Shown here: positions 16,380 to 25,763 of the stretch, one piece after another
Numbering within the stretch: the stretch's first letter is position 1
How the letters are laid out: every line of letters starts with the position of its first letter
Assembly: GCF_003010965.1 (NCBI RefSeq)
Contig: NZ_PGGM01000012.1
Coordinates: 62,001-126,000 of the forward strand
DNA from: Phyllobacterium sophorae
Lineage (GTDB): Bacteria; Pseudomonadota; Alphaproteobacteria; Rhizobiales; Rhizobiaceae
Length of the DNA stretch: 64,000 nt
Reading direction: 5' to 3'
The notes under the pieces: generated by a model
The model's input: only the letters and a program-made list of their open reading frames with translations
Database searches by the model: none
Told to the model about the DNA's origin: nothing
Program-made: the position numbers and the translations under genes

Positions 16380-17015
16380 CTAACCTGCAGGCCCGGTGTA
16401 GCCGATCGCATTTGGCCCGCCATTCATCTCTCGAAGCTTGGTTACATATTGTTGGGGACGGAGCCAGATGCCGGGCGTCTTATACCCCATGGAGCGCGCA
16501 ATGTTCCCAACGAAGGCATTGCAGTTGTTGACTGTGGCTTGCCAAAAATGGGAGCGGGCCTTTAGGTCGCGGATGTAGGCAACGACTTTGTTGTATTCGG
16601 GTTCGCTCAGCATAACGCGCCAGCTCGCCGACCTGAACCTGTCATCCAGATCACCGTCGCTCTCCCCAGTTTCCGCCGGCACGGGTATGTAGTGGCCCAG
16701 AACATAAGGTACGGCACTATTCGAAGCCGGGGCAAGGCCGGCCACTTCGCGATCGATCATCTGGCCCGCCTGGTCCACGCGCCCAAAAATCACGTAGGTG
16801 TGGCCGTAGGTGAGGGCATAGCGGGAGCGGAACTCAATGAAGTAACGGCCTTTCGTCTGTTGCGGTGTTGCCGTGGTCGAGGGAGCGCCGGCCGCCATGG
16901 AGCCTTGATTGTTGTAGGACACGACGTTCGGCTTGATTGCCGCATCCGGCGCACATCCCGCTACCGCGAGGGCAAGCAAGGCTACAAACAATAAACGACC
17001 ACTTGCAATCATCAT
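16380..17015 (-). CDS. Putative lipoprotein, hypothetical
   Basis: Protein of 211 residues starting MMIASGRLLFVALLALAVAG followed by the lipobox cysteine at about residue 21, so it should be a lipid-anchored envelope protein. The body has FIEFRSRYALTYGHTYVIFG (residues 58-77) and NNCNAFVGNIARSMG (residues 172-186). The histidine in YGHTYV and the cysteine in NNCN recall NlpC/P60-like or DUF4105-like papain-fold proteins, which could make it an envelope cysteine peptidase; that is a guess. GGGAG precedes the ATG; longer in-frame starts would bury the lipobox. Confidence 0.75.
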   Translation of the reverse strand: MMIASGRLLFVALLALAVAGCAPDAAIKPNVVSYNNQGSMAAGAPSTTATPQQTKGRYFIEFRSRYALTYGHTYVIFGRVDQAGQMIDREVAGLAPASNSAVPYVLGHYIPVPAETGESDGDLDDRFRSASWRVMLSEPEYNKVVAYIRDLKARSHFWQATVNNCNAFVGNIARSMGYKTPGIWLRPQQYVTKLREMNGGPNAIGYTGPAG

Positions 17016-17371
17016 CACACTCCCAAACTCCAAAAAGGCGCGGCAACTCGCCCATACCCACGCCCGACGATCAGACAGTCGTGGGTTTGAAACAGGCCAA
17101 GTCCGGATCACATATTCATGGGGGAGGGGTATAGCCACCGTCTCCATACTGAGCGAATGTCTTGTTTTTGAATCCTGCTCATCTGACGATACTTCCCCAA
17201 GACGATTCGGCTGTCGACTGTAACGTACCACAAATACTAGCGAAGGCCAGGGTTTGGCTTAGGGAAGGCACAGTCTCTCAGCGGTCTGCAAAAGCTCAGA
17301 CAGCGGTAAACCCCTCCAATTCGGAAATCTAGACGAGGGCTTCCTTGAGCCGCAATTCGATGAGCTAGGGA
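17016..17371. other. Spacer between lipoprotein and histidine kinase genes
   Basis: No recognisable gene, RNA or repeat. Contains the promoter region of the lipoprotein gene and the 3' flank of the kinase gene, both on the minus strand. Confidence 0.4.
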
Positions 17372-18385
17372 TCAAAAATGGGTAATTGAGACTTTCGTTC
17401 CCGGATTGCCTGCGACGGTCGTAAACGTAGCATCAAGCTGTTTTGCCATCGCATCAACAATGCCCGTGCCCAAGCCGGGCTTGGAAAACTTGGGATCTGC
17501 AGAGACCCCGACACCGTCGTCACTTACCGACATCGACCATTTCGAGTTTTCGGAACGATAGTCGACGACGATCTTACCACTGCGATCGCGGGGAAACGCA
17601 TGTTTGAGCGCATTGATCACCAGTTCGGTGACAATGAGACCGAGACTGACAGACACATTCGCCTTGGCGGTACTGTCATCGACCGTCACCTCAATCGAGA
17701 GCTTTTCGGGATCGTGGATCATTGATGCCCCGAGGCTTTGGCAAAGCTGCGTGAAGTACGGCCGGAGGTGAACATCACCAAGTCTGGAGACCGCTAGCTG
17801 CTGTTGGACAGAGGCGATAGACAGCACCCGGCCGTGTGCTGATTGCAGGTGCGCGCGGGTCTCCTCGGACTGAACTGCTCGTGCGCTTTGCATGAGGATG
17901 CTGGCGATGATTTGCAGGCTGTTGGCAACCCTATGCTGGATTTCCTGCAGGAGAATGGCTTTTTCCCGTAAGAGGTCATCCTTGAGTTTTTCGGCGAGGC
18001 GGGCGTCGGTGACATCTGACACCGATAGAAGAAGTCGAACGCCGTCGGTGTCCCCGTATTGGAGTTTCTGCGCGTTCAATACCAGGCGTCGCGGTTCTTG
18101 ACCTTCACGGGTCAAGTCCATCTCGTAGGCGCGGATATCGGCGCTGCCTGTAGCAGTAGCCTGTAACAGTGACGATAACCGCCGCGAATTCCATTCTCCG
18201 CTCCCGAGATCCGTCAGTTTCCCGTTCGAAACCTGGGCCGGATCAATCTGAAACTCGCGGCAAAAGGATTCACTCGCTGCAATCACCACGAGGTCACCGT
18301 CAAGGAGAAGTAGCGGCGCATTGGATGATGCAACCACCGCCAAGGCAAGGTTCATACCACCTTCCGGCTCAATTGGGATAGTCAT
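17372..18385 (-). CDS. PAS-domain sensor histidine kinase, HisKA_2 type
   Basis: Soluble sensor kinase of 337 residues. A PAS domain covers residues 15-128 (PLLLLDGDLVVIAASESF to LLLSVSDVTDAR). The phosphoacceptor His151 is in LLQEIQHRVANSLQIIASIL, the HisKA_2 form of the H-box common in alphaproteobacterial light and stress sensors. The ATPase domain follows with N-box IVTELVINALKHAF, SVSDDGVGV and GLGTGIVDAMAKQL. I chose the ATG giving MTIPIEPEGG because AAGGAC lies in front; the frame extends 65 residues upstream without domain content. No response regulator is adjacent, so it is an orphan kinase. The PAS lacks the LOV cysteine signature, so the ligand is unknown. Confidence 0.87.
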   Translation of the reverse strand: MTIPIEPEGGMNLALAVVASSNAPLLLLDGDLVVIAASESFCREFQIDPAQVSNGKLTDLGSGEWNSRRLSSLLQATATGSADIRAYEMDLTREGQEPRRLVLNAQKLQYGDTDGVRLLLSVSDVTDARLAEKLKDDLLREKAILLQEIQHRVANSLQIIASILMQSARAVQSEETRAHLQSAHGRVLSIASVQQQLAVSRLGDVHLRPYFTQLCQSLGASMIHDPEKLSIEVTVDDSTAKANVSVSLGLIVTELVINALKHAFPRDRSGKIVVDYRSENSKWSMSVSDDGVGVSADPKFSKPGLGTGIVDAMAKQLDATFTTVAGNPGTKVSITHF

Positions 18386-18631
18386 TAGAATTTGTCCTTG
18401 TGGGGACCGGAGGCTCGCGGTGCGAAAGCCTTCCCCGGGCATGGACGTTGCTCGCTCCATAGTCCGAGTGTACGCAAAGACACAATAGCACAGATAAAAC
18501 CTGCGCGTTGATCTCAATTTGATCCGACGAGGGGGCGAGGAGCCATATCGACAAATCGGAGTGATTGCGGAGCACGTCACGTCATTATGCTGAGTTGCAA
18601 TGCTACGGGCACTTGGCCGCTGTGGACGAAC

Positions 18632-18865
18632 TTAATCGTCCTTGGCTGGTCCCATATTTTTATTGGCGTTTTGACGATCCATTAGAAAAGCCAGTATGTC
18701 GCCATTACAAGCATCCCTAAGCTCTTCCAACGTGAATCCTTCGGCTAATGCGTGGGTCTTCAAGTCATCGGCTTCTTGGACCATCTGAACCTTATCTTCT
18801 TCGTGCGCTTGCGATGTGATGTTTACATCGACCCACGCTTGAATACACTTGCTAATTTCTGGCAT
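18632..18865 (-). CDS. Small acidic hypothetical protein
   Basis: Protein of 77 residues, acidic and probably helical: MPEISKCIQAWVDVN, then QMVQEADDLKTHALAEGFTL, then a short basic end. No domain recognised. AAGGAG lies in front of the ATG, and it starts 23 bp after the stop of the VOC gene upstream on the same strand, so the two form a small operon. Its predicted helices with ELRDACNGDILAFL could mediate protein contacts; function is unknown. Confidence 0.6.
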   Translation of the reverse strand: MPEISKCIQAWVDVNITSQAHEEDKVQMVQEADDLKTHALAEGFTLEELRDACNGDILAFLMDRQNANKNMGPAKDD

Positions 18866-18888
18866 TTTTTCTCCTTGGAGACCGAGTG

Positions 18889-19257
18889 CTACATCGTGGA
18901 TCTGTGGATGTCGTCCATACCTTGAGCGAACACGATCCGGTTGCCATCCGGGTCCTTGATGATCGCAGTTTTGACGGCATCCCCATCTGAACCGCTGCTG
19001 GAGACTATTTCGATGACTTTGGCTCTCAAGTCTTCGATGCGGCCATCAACACTGTTCTCCACAAGCGTGACAAAAGACCTTGCGGCTCCGCTCTTGACCT
19101 CAAAGACCTGAAGCCATCCGCCCTTTTCGAATTCCCATTCGAGCAAGCCCTCCATGGGTCGCGTATCGGGCGGGCGCCCAAACAACTTCTCATACCATGG
19201 ACCGGTCTTGTCCAGATCTTTGACGGCAACGCCAGCCAAGACATTGATGACTTCCAT
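18889..19257 (-). CDS. VOC (glyoxalase/bleomycin resistance-like) family protein
   Basis: Protein of 122 residues with a single vicinal-oxygen-chelate domain: INVLAGVAVKDLDKTGPWYE at the N-terminus, GLLEWEFEKGGWLQVFE in the middle, and the family's closing DPDGNRIVFAQG. Some metal-ligand positions are hydrophobic, so it may bind a ligand without enzymatic activity. CCGGAG precedes the ATG. First gene of a two-gene minus-strand unit with the 77-residue protein. Substrate cannot be inferred. Confidence 0.85.
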   Translation of the reverse strand: MEVINVLAGVAVKDLDKTGPWYEKLFGRPPDTRPMEGLLEWEFEKGGWLQVFEVKSGAARSFVTLVENSVDGRIEDLRAKVIEIVSSSGSDGDAVKTAIIKDPDGNRIVFAQGMDDIHRSTM

Positions 19258-19462
19258 AACCAGTTCTCCGGAGCACCGCGATCAAATAAGGGCAGGTGGC
19301 AATCACACAACTCCAGGCCACCGTCATTGTTCCCTGTGACCAAGCAAGCGCACCATTTGAAGATGTGGTCTTACAGGCACCAATGGAACCTAAATCGGTT
19401 TAGTCCGTTGTGCAGTACCGTCAGAAATGTTTTGGGCGGCTTAAAGATCACAAGAGGATGAA

Positions 19463-19549
19463 ATGGATATCACCACAATTCTCATAGTCGTTTTGATCGT
19501 ACTTTTATTGGGTGGAGGCGGCTTCTACGGTCGCGGCCGTTGGTATTAA
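19463..19549 (+). CDS. 28-residue DUF3309-like hydrophobic peptide
   Basis: A very short gene with a good ribosome binding site (AAGAGGA, 19452-19458). The peptide is MDITTILIVVLIVLLLGGGG followed by FYGRGRWY. One hydrophobic segment followed by a glycine-rich, aromatic and basic tail is the DUF3309 pattern, a family of tiny membrane peptides common in rhizobia. Expected location is the inner membrane. Function unknown; it lies alone, divergent from the VOC gene. Confidence 0.7.
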   Translation: MDITTILIVVLIVLLLGGGGFYGRGRWY

Positions 19550-19965
19550 GATAAACCGGGAGCTTTAGAAAAGCTAAGTATCCAATCCAGTGAGGACGCA
19601 CGCCCTCGAAATCTTCCGGCGTAAGTCCGCAAGAATGGTTCCCAAGGGCGAAGCAATCTGGGTGACCGACAGCAGGAACCCATTTGCGATGTTCGGTAGA
19701 ACTGTCCAGCAAGTGACTAGGCTCGGGACAGAGAGCTTATCGATATCTCCGGACGCTTGACGCCAGTTGAATTCGAGCCGAAACGGCTCACTCCCGCGGC
19801 GTAAGACCTCCATAAATGTCTGCGCCCCAATTCCAGTCGTTGACAGCAGGTGCAACAAATGCCCGGATTCGACCCGTTGCGGACATTCAGCGGTTCATGC
19901 ACGTTGCCACATTGCCAAAATGTAATGAGCTTGCCAGAATAGCGTTGACAACAGAGCGGGGACAC
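19550..19965. other. Intergenic stretch, nothing certain
   Basis: Open frames exist on both strands but none has a domain or convincing ribosome binding site. The plus-strand frame of the monooxygenase continues upstream through part of it without family-like sequence. Confidence 0.35.
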
Positions 19966-21204
19966 ATGAGCGGAATTCTGGACGCCGCTGTCATAGGGGC
20001 AGGTTACGCCGGACTTGGCGTTAGCTACTTCCTGCAACGGCACGGCGTAACGCATGAGGTGCTCGAACGCTCCAGGATCGGTGAGACGTGGCGCACGCAG
20101 CGATGGGATTCGTTTCGGCTGAATTCACCACATGTGCGCTCCATGCTGCCCGGGGACTCCTACGAAGGACCAGACCCCTGGGGTGCCATGACCCAGCATG
20201 AATTCGTCGCCTATCTGGAAGAATACGCCAAGCGCAATCGCTTGCCGGTAAGTACCGACACTCCGGTGAAGGAACTGACGAAAGAGAACGGTGCCTATCA
20301 GTTGGCGACAACCCGCGGCACGCTCAGGGCACGCAATTTATTGATCGCGACCGGCAATCTGAATTGCCCGGTGCGCCCGCCATGGTCCGCCAACCTGCCG
20401 TCAGCTCTTGGGCAGATTGATTGCTCGGCATATCGCAATGCGGCCGAACTCGCAGATGGGGCCGTCTTGGTCGTCGGCAGCGGCCAATCAGGCGGGCAGA
20501 TCGCCGAGGACCTGGCCCGGGCGGGGCGCTCCGTGTTTTTAGCGACCAGCCGCACCGGCCGCTTGGTGCGGCGATACCGTGGTGGCGATACCTTCAATTG
20601 GCTCACAATATCCGGCTTTCTTGACGTGCACCGGAAGGAAGTCATGCTGCCGTCTGGCAAAGTGCCGCCGCGCGCCTTGCTCGGCGCAACCCATACAATC
20701 AGCCTGCAATCGCTTAGTGCTCAAGGAGTCGTATTGCTCGGCCGCTTCCAAGGTGTCGAGAACGGCCATCTCATGTTTGGCGATGAATTGGACGAGCATC
20801 TTCGCTTCGCCGACGAAGCCTCCGCGAACGTCAAACGCTTTCTTGATCAATACATCGAACGAACTGGACTCGATGCGCCAGCGGCAGAGGATGATCCGGC
20901 CGAGACGGTTGAGCCGCAGCTGCCAAGGCCGCCAATCCGTTCTATCGATTGGGCGGCGAGCAACATCACGTCAGTGATTTGGTGCACCGGCTTCGTAGGC
21001 GACTTCCGGTGGATCCAGCTCCCCGGCGTCCTCGATGAGGCAGGCCAGCCCATTCACGAGGACGGCTTGGGGGTCCTTCCAGGCCTCTATTTTGCCGGCC
21101 TCGATTTCGGATCGACGCGGAAATCGGGGACAATACCGGCAATTGCTGACGAGGCCGCCCGCCTCGTCAGCCATATTGTCACAAGGCGAGTCGACTTGTT
21201 GTAG
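19966..21204 (+). CDS. Flavin-containing monooxygenase-like NAD(P)/FAD protein
   Basis: Two-dinucleotide-binding flavoprotein of 412 residues. The FAD motif is AAVIGAGYAGLGVSYFLQ at the N-terminus, and a conserved RIGETWRTQRWDSFRLNSP segment follows, as in FMO-like and YUCCA-type oxidases. The NAD(P)H motif is LVVGSGQSGGQIAEDLARAG at about residue 170. The C-terminal FAD contact is YFAGLDFGSTRKSGTI. I start at MSGILDAAVIGAG because the extra 50 residues upstream have no family counterpart. Likely reaction: NADPH- and O2-dependent oxygenation of a small organic molecule; substrate unknown. No operon partner on the same strand. Confidence 0.85.
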   Translation: MSGILDAAVIGAGYAGLGVSYFLQRHGVTHEVLERSRIGETWRTQRWDSFRLNSPHVRSMLPGDSYEGPDPWGAMTQHEFVAYLEEYAKRNRLPVSTDTPVKELTKENGAYQLATTRGTLRARNLLIATGNLNCPVRPPWSANLPSALGQIDCSAYRNAAELADGAVLVVGSGQSGGQIAEDLARAGRSVFLATSRTGRLVRRYRGGDTFNWLTISGFLDVHRKEVMLPSGKVPPRALLGATHTISLQSLSAQGVVLLGRFQGVENGHLMFGDELDEHLRFADEASANVKRFLDQYIERTGLDAPAAEDDPAETVEPQLPRPPIRSIDWAASNITSVIWCTGFVGDFRWIQLPGVLDEAGQPIHEDGLGVLPGLYFAGLDFGSTRKSGTIPAIADEAARLVSHIVTRRVDLL

Positions 21205-21882
21205 AGACGCCCGCAGTATCGAAGCGACATACTGGCACCGGTCAACGAAAATATGGATTGCGTAAAATCCTAAAATTGAATCATTCACGGTAGACCCTGC
21301 CTGGGCTATCGCGCAGATTGCCACATCGGAAAAGACGACAACGCATACCACGGCCATCAGAAGATAGAACAGCCTTGCGGATATGCGATCGAGCCGATCC
21401 CGGGGTGGAGCCGGCGGGCCAAAATCTTCGACTAGCAGACGACCACCGAGGCTCTCAAATCGTTTGGCGCTTCGTAGTGGCAAGAAAGCATAGCAATCCA
21501 CAACGAATTGTCCGCCCGGCGACGGATCTAACAAATCACAATTGGCAGACAAGGGCAGTGGGGCCCAACGTAAGCACCAAAGCAGTGAAACGTGCAACGC
21601 CGAGCCCCGTGCCGGCACCAGCTCTGGGATTGTGGCCCATTGGCTGAAAGGTATCAATCAATCGCGGGTTCGCTAGAATTCATTACTGTCGAGCAAGTTG
21701 ACGCGGTCTCTGAGCTCCGCTGCTCTGAGCGATGCGGTGAAACGAGTGCCAGATTGGCGCGCTTTGCAACAGAGAGACAAAGGGGAAGATAACCGAGGAA
21801 GGAAAATCGAGCCGTCAATCCTATGTCCTCAATGATGGCCCGATTGGGCCCAACTGGTGACCTCGTAGACAACGACAAACCG
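21205..21882. other. Intergenic stretch, possible gene remnant on the minus strand
   Basis: A minus-strand frame carries two hydrophobic stretches (LFYLLMAVVCVVVFSDVA and a weaker one), but it runs into the antisense of the monooxygenase and has no good start. I regard it as unproven or a remnant. Nothing else seen. Confidence 0.3.
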
Positions 21883-23655
21883 CTACGGCGCTGTGAGGTC
21901 CTTTGCTGGCGCAATACCGTCGTCCCCTCCTGCCTTGATAAGCCCCGCGCGCAGGTGATCGACGTCGGATTGTTGCGCGTAGTGCAACGTGGCGAGGAAG
22001 GATTCGACAGCATACGCGGGCTGGAGCTTTTTAACCTTCTGCATATGAGCCGCAGCAGCGGTCCCATCGCCAAGCCAGCCGTAACATGCTGCAACGAATG
22101 CGTGCTGAATCTCATCCATGACAGACAGGTGCATGAATGCTTCGATCGCTTCGCCATACTGATGCGCAGCAAAGTGTGCTTTTCCAAGATGACTCCAAAA
22201 TCTTTCAGGGTGATGTGGATTCAGCCGCATTGCCTTGCGGATCCATTCGATACCCTCTTCAGGCCGCCCCAGCCAGGTCAGCAGTTCCCCTTGCTGGACC
22301 ACCACAAGGTCGTAGTTGGGATTGAGGGAAAGGGCGCGCTCCTGGTGATAACGGGCCGTGGTCAGAGCGTTATTGTTCACACTCACCGCGGCCAGAATGC
22401 GGTGCACGTCGGCATCATTGTCATCCAGCGCCAAAGCCCGATCCAGCGCAGCAACAATTTCGCTCCACACAAAATCCTTGTCTTCGCACCAGCCGTGGAC
22501 CCAGGCCTGGCCAAGAATGCACGCCCGCCAGGCATGGGCATGGGCATAACCCGGGTCGAGCGCGACTGCTCGGTCAATCAGGGACTGCGCTTCCCGATTG
22601 TCTGCAACTGTGCCTCTGTGATGCAGCACCTTGGCGGCTAGCGCGCATTCGTATGCCACCATGTTTGCAGGTTTTGTCCGTGCAAGCTGGTCGCGCTGGG
22701 CCGCTTCGACGCGTCCGGGTAGGGTTGCTGCTATAGCTGCTGTTATTTCATCCTGGATCGCAAAGATGTCGTCCAACTTGCGGTCGAATTTATCCGCCCA
22801 AATATGAGCCGCGTTGGCTGCGTCGATGAGCTGGACCGTTACACGCACCCTATCGTCGATCTTGCGCACGCTTCCCTCGACCAGGTACTGAGCCCCGAGT
22901 TTCTCGGCGACTTCGCGCACATTTACGGCCCGGTTCTTGTATACGAAACTGGAGTTGCGTGAGATAACGAACAGCTCGTGGCGGCGAGACAATTCCGTGA
23001 GGATGTCTTCGGTAAGGCCATCTGCGAAAAACTCCTGATCAGGGTCGCCGCTCATGTTGTTGAAGGGCAGAACCACGATCGATGGTTTGGAGACAGAACG
23101 CTTTGCATCGAAATCCGCCGCCCGAGCGGGCAAAGCAGAGTGCTCAAGTCCGATACGAAACAGACGAACAGGGCGGCTTATATTTTTTAGCGTCTTCTCA
23201 CCCAGGTCCTCGAGGGAAACTTCGAGACGATCGGCGATTTGTGTTGCCACCGCAGCGGTGACACAGATACCGCCCACGTCGGCAAGTTGTTCAATACGCG
23301 AAGCAATATTCACACCGTCGCCGAAAATGTCCTCGTCTTCGAAAATAATGTCGCCGAGATTGATGCCGATCCTGAATTCGATCCGCCGATCCTGAGGCAC
23401 ATCCGAATTTCGCCGCTGCATGCGCTGCTGGATCTCCACGGCGCACTTTACTGCGTCAGTCACGCTCTGGAATTCCACGAGCATGCCATCGCCCGTCGTC
23501 TTAATGATCCGTCCCTTGTTCTTTGCGACGGCGGGATCGATCAATTCTATCCGGTGCGTTTTGAGGCGGGCGATCGTGCCTACTTCATCGGCCTCCATTA
23601 GCCGGCTATAGCCTGCCATATCGGCTGCTAGGATTGCGGCTAGTCTCTGCTCCAT
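21883..23655 (-). CDS. Class III adenylate/guanylate cyclase with TolB-like domain and TPR repeats
   Basis: Multidomain protein of 590 residues. Residues 5-170 form a class III cyclase catalytic domain: metal aspartates in ILAADMAGYSRLM and KTTGDGMLVEF, and the transition-state asparagine region in FGDGVNIASRIEQLA. Residues 190-320 form a TolB/FlgO-like N-domain (VVLPFNNMSGDPDQEFFADG), and the rest contains tetratricopeptide repeats (for example NPNYDLVVVQQGELLTWLGR). No transmembrane segment is evident, so it is cytoplasmic. This architecture is abundant in rhizobia and makes cyclic AMP in response to unknown inputs. It stands alone. The start is the first ATG before the cyclase domain. Confidence 0.9.
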   Translation of the reverse strand: MEQRLAAILAADMAGYSRLMEADEVGTIARLKTHRIELIDPAVAKNKGRIIKTTGDGMLVEFQSVTDAVKCAVEIQQRMQRRNSDVPQDRRIEFRIGINLGDIIFEDEDIFGDGVNIASRIEQLADVGGICVTAAVATQIADRLEVSLEDLGEKTLKNISRPVRLFRIGLEHSALPARAADFDAKRSVSKPSIVVLPFNNMSGDPDQEFFADGLTEDILTELSRRHELFVISRNSSFVYKNRAVNVREVAEKLGAQYLVEGSVRKIDDRVRVTVQLIDAANAAHIWADKFDRKLDDIFAIQDEITAAIAATLPGRVEAAQRDQLARTKPANMVAYECALAAKVLHHRGTVADNREAQSLIDRAVALDPGYAHAHAWRACILGQAWVHGWCEDKDFVWSEIVAALDRALALDDNDADVHRILAAVSVNNNALTTARYHQERALSLNPNYDLVVVQQGELLTWLGRPEEGIEWIRKAMRLNPHHPERFWSHLGKAHFAAHQYGEAIEAFMHLSVMDEIQHAFVAACYGWLGDGTAAAAHMQKVKKLQPAYAVESFLATLHYAQQSDVDHLRAGLIKAGGDDGIAPAKDLTAP

Positions 23656-24150
23656 TGATTTGCCAACATAACGAGAACCGATGCGCGCTTTCGGTCCGGC
23701 GATAACAGCGCGTCCGGCGTGATTTTATAGCACCCCAATGAAATCGCCTATCTTTTTTAGCGTTGCCTTCTGAAAGTAGCGCGGTGCCGCACGGTCGAGT
23801 GACGTGGACGCGCGGTTTGCGGTCGAGCCCCGACAGTTTGGCACTAAACAGCATCACCTTCGGTGAATAGATCGCTTTGACAATCGAAGTATGAGCGTTC
23901 GTTTGAAGCTGACCGCGAAACGGCCCCGGATCTGCGAAGCTCGATGCTTGACCGCATTGACAGTCGAAATCTGCAAGGAAGCGTCGCCGCCCGCTGTCTC
24001 GCTGGCGGGCCAAGGCCATGCCAATGCCAGTTACAAACCCGCCGCTGCAATCCCGAGCATCGAGGAGAAGACAGACAGTCCTCTGATTTGCCGCCGCCGG
24101 ATGTACATTGGTGTTGAACATCGTTATGCAACCCAATATTCGTACAGACG
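23656..24150. other. Intergenic stretch before the 2Fe-2S relic
   Basis: No intact gene. The N-terminal half of the molybdo-hydroxylase 2Fe-2S subunit would be expected just before 24151 if that gene were intact, and I do not find its plant-ferredoxin cysteines in any frame. Confidence 0.35.
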
Positions 24151-24345
24151 GTGGTGTATGAGGAGAACGAGTTCACGCCGATCGAAGGCCTTGGCCAGCC
24201 CGGTAATTTACGTCCCATGCAGGCCGCTTTCGTTAAACACGATGGTCTTCAATGTGGATACTGCACGCTTGGACAGATCTGTTCCGCTATCGCGGCGCTG
24301 GAGGAAATCAAGTCGACACCTAAAGTCACGTCACCGTTGATCTGA
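24151..24345 (+). pseudogene. Fragment of a molybdo-hydroxylase 2Fe-2S subunit (XdhA/PaoA/CoxS family)
   Basis: A 64-codon frame contains PIEGLGQPGNLRPMQAAFVK and then HDGLQCGYCTLGQICSA, the start of the C-terminal helical 2Fe-2S domain of xanthine dehydrogenase/aldehyde oxidoreductase small subunits. The N-terminal ferredoxin-like domain is missing and the second half (the SGNICRCGAY region) is replaced by unrelated sequence after IKSTPKV. No large molybdopterin or FAD subunit lies nearby. This is a truncated relic, probably not functional. It lies between the cyclase and amine oxidase genes, which mark a rearrangement boundary. Confidence 0.8.
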
Positions 24346-24435
24346 CGGCGCGGGCCCAGCTTGTGCTCGATTGTACAGACACCGCCAAGACTACCTGGCG
24401 GAATGACGGTCGGCTGCCGGGACAAGCGGAATTTT

Positions 24436-25659
24436 TCAGGCCAGTCGCTCTGCCACTTGCCCGGCGGCACGCAGCCCGCTTTCCCAGGCCCCATGCGCGG
24501 TGGAAAAGTCTGAATTGTGGGTCGCCTCTCCGGCGAAGAACAGTCGATCGCGAATCGGCCGTGCCAAAATCTGGCGGGCGCCCGCGTGTCCCGGCAGCGC
24601 ATGGCTGTAGGAGCCGCGTATCCAGTCGGTGCGACACCAGGAAGTGGCGGCGAGCGGCCGCAGATGGCGACGGATATTACTGCCCAACAGCGCGGCCAAC
24701 TCATCCAGGGCAAAGGCGAACGCATCCAGCAGTCCGGCGCGCTCAATCATGTCGGCGCCGGTCCCGCCGAAGAATCCCTCCACCACCGGTCGGCCGAGCG
24801 GGCGAATGTAGTAGCTGCCGGTATCGCTCTTGCGGGGATTGCCGAGAAGGTGCGTTTCGGCCTCCAACCCGTGATTGCCATGCAGTTCGAAGAAGAGCTT
24901 GTCAGCAAGGCCAAGTGGCAACTGGCTCGATGCATGGATGTGGTCGTCGGCTTCCGTGTCAAACGCGATCGCGCCGGCAGCAAGCACATTTGTCGATGCT
25001 GTGATGACTGCTGCGCGGGCGGCGACCGGACCGCGGTCGGTGTCCAACCGGACGCCGCGACTGGTCAGCGCGATGCGGCGCACAGGACAAGACAGCCTCA
25101 GCGTCACATCGGGAACGCTCGCCGCGATAAGATTGCCGTAGCCTTCGCACACCCGCCAGTTGCCGTCGCTTGCCGCAGCGTCGTAAGCAAGGAAATCGGT
25201 GATCGACAGCCGATCAAGTGGCGCGCCGTTCATGTATCCGCTTAGCGACTGGCAATAGGCGTTCCATTCGCCGTTCGGCGGCAATGCGTCGGCTGCCCGG
25301 TCACTCGCAGGGGGATTGTTTCTCATCCGACTTGCAAGCGCATTCCACGCCGCCGCTGCTGCGGTCTGATCTTCGGATGCGAAGCCGAGATCATGCCATT
25401 GCATTTGCCATGCCGTCGGTCCGCGCGCAATCGTAAACCCACTCGCGCGGCCCACGGCTATGAGGGGATTGCGCTCTGCCGAATGCAGCCAGCCACAGCC
25501 CATATCGAGGGGGATTCCGCCCAGTTCGATGGTCCAAGCGCGACCGCCTACCCGGTCGCTGGCTTCAAGCACAATAACGGCCCGGCCGGCGGCAGCCAGT
25601 GCGCGTGCCGCAGCAATTCCAGCAGCCCCTGCGCCGACAATCGCAATCTCGTAATTCAT
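24436..25659 (-). CDS. FAD-dependent amine oxidase (flavin monoamine oxidase family)
   Basis: Flavoprotein of 407 residues, probably cytosolic. The N-terminal motif is IVGAGAAGIAAARALAAAG followed by VIVLEASDRVGGRAWT, the classical monoamine oxidase signature. The C-terminal FAD contact is RLFFAGEATHNSDFSTAHGA followed by WESGLRAAGQVAE. The expected reaction is oxidative deamination of an amine with release of peroxide. The start MNYEIAIVGAG is followed directly by the FAD motif; longer starts add about 90 basic residues that overlap the divergent antiporter promoter. The antiporter gene starts 104 bp away on the other strand, so the two share a divergent promoter region. Confidence 0.88.
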   Translation of the reverse strand: MNYEIAIVGAGAAGIAAARALAAAGRAVIVLEASDRVGGRAWTIELGGIPLDMGCGWLHSAERNPLIAVGRASGFTIARGPTAWQMQWHDLGFASEDQTAAAAAWNALASRMRNNPPASDRAADALPPNGEWNAYCQSLSGYMNGAPLDRLSITDFLAYDAAASDGNWRVCEGYGNLIAASVPDVTLRLSCPVRRIALTSRGVRLDTDRGPVAARAAVITASTNVLAAGAIAFDTEADDHIHASSQLPLGLADKLFFELHGNHGLEAETHLLGNPRKSDTGSYYIRPLGRPVVEGFFGGTGADMIERAGLLDAFAFALDELAALLGSNIRRHLRPLAATSWCRTDWIRGSYSHALPGHAGARQILARPIRDRLFFAGEATHNSDFSTAHGAWESGLRAAGQVAERLA

Positions 25660-25763
25660 CGTCGCCCCTGCGCCGTGAAGCGCTTCATCACCCGTCACGC
25701 CATAATTTTTATAGGGGAATCGCTCCCGCTTCAACGCGCGCGAAAGGCTGCTACTATGTGACG

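Noticed and set aside
20971..21657. Minus-strand open frame with hydrophobic stretches
   Set aside because: More than a third is the antisense of the flavin monooxygenase gene; no ribosome binding site or family resemblance.
25599..25763. Upstream extension of the antiporter frame
   Set aside because: It is antisense to the amine oxidase start and contains no membrane segment.
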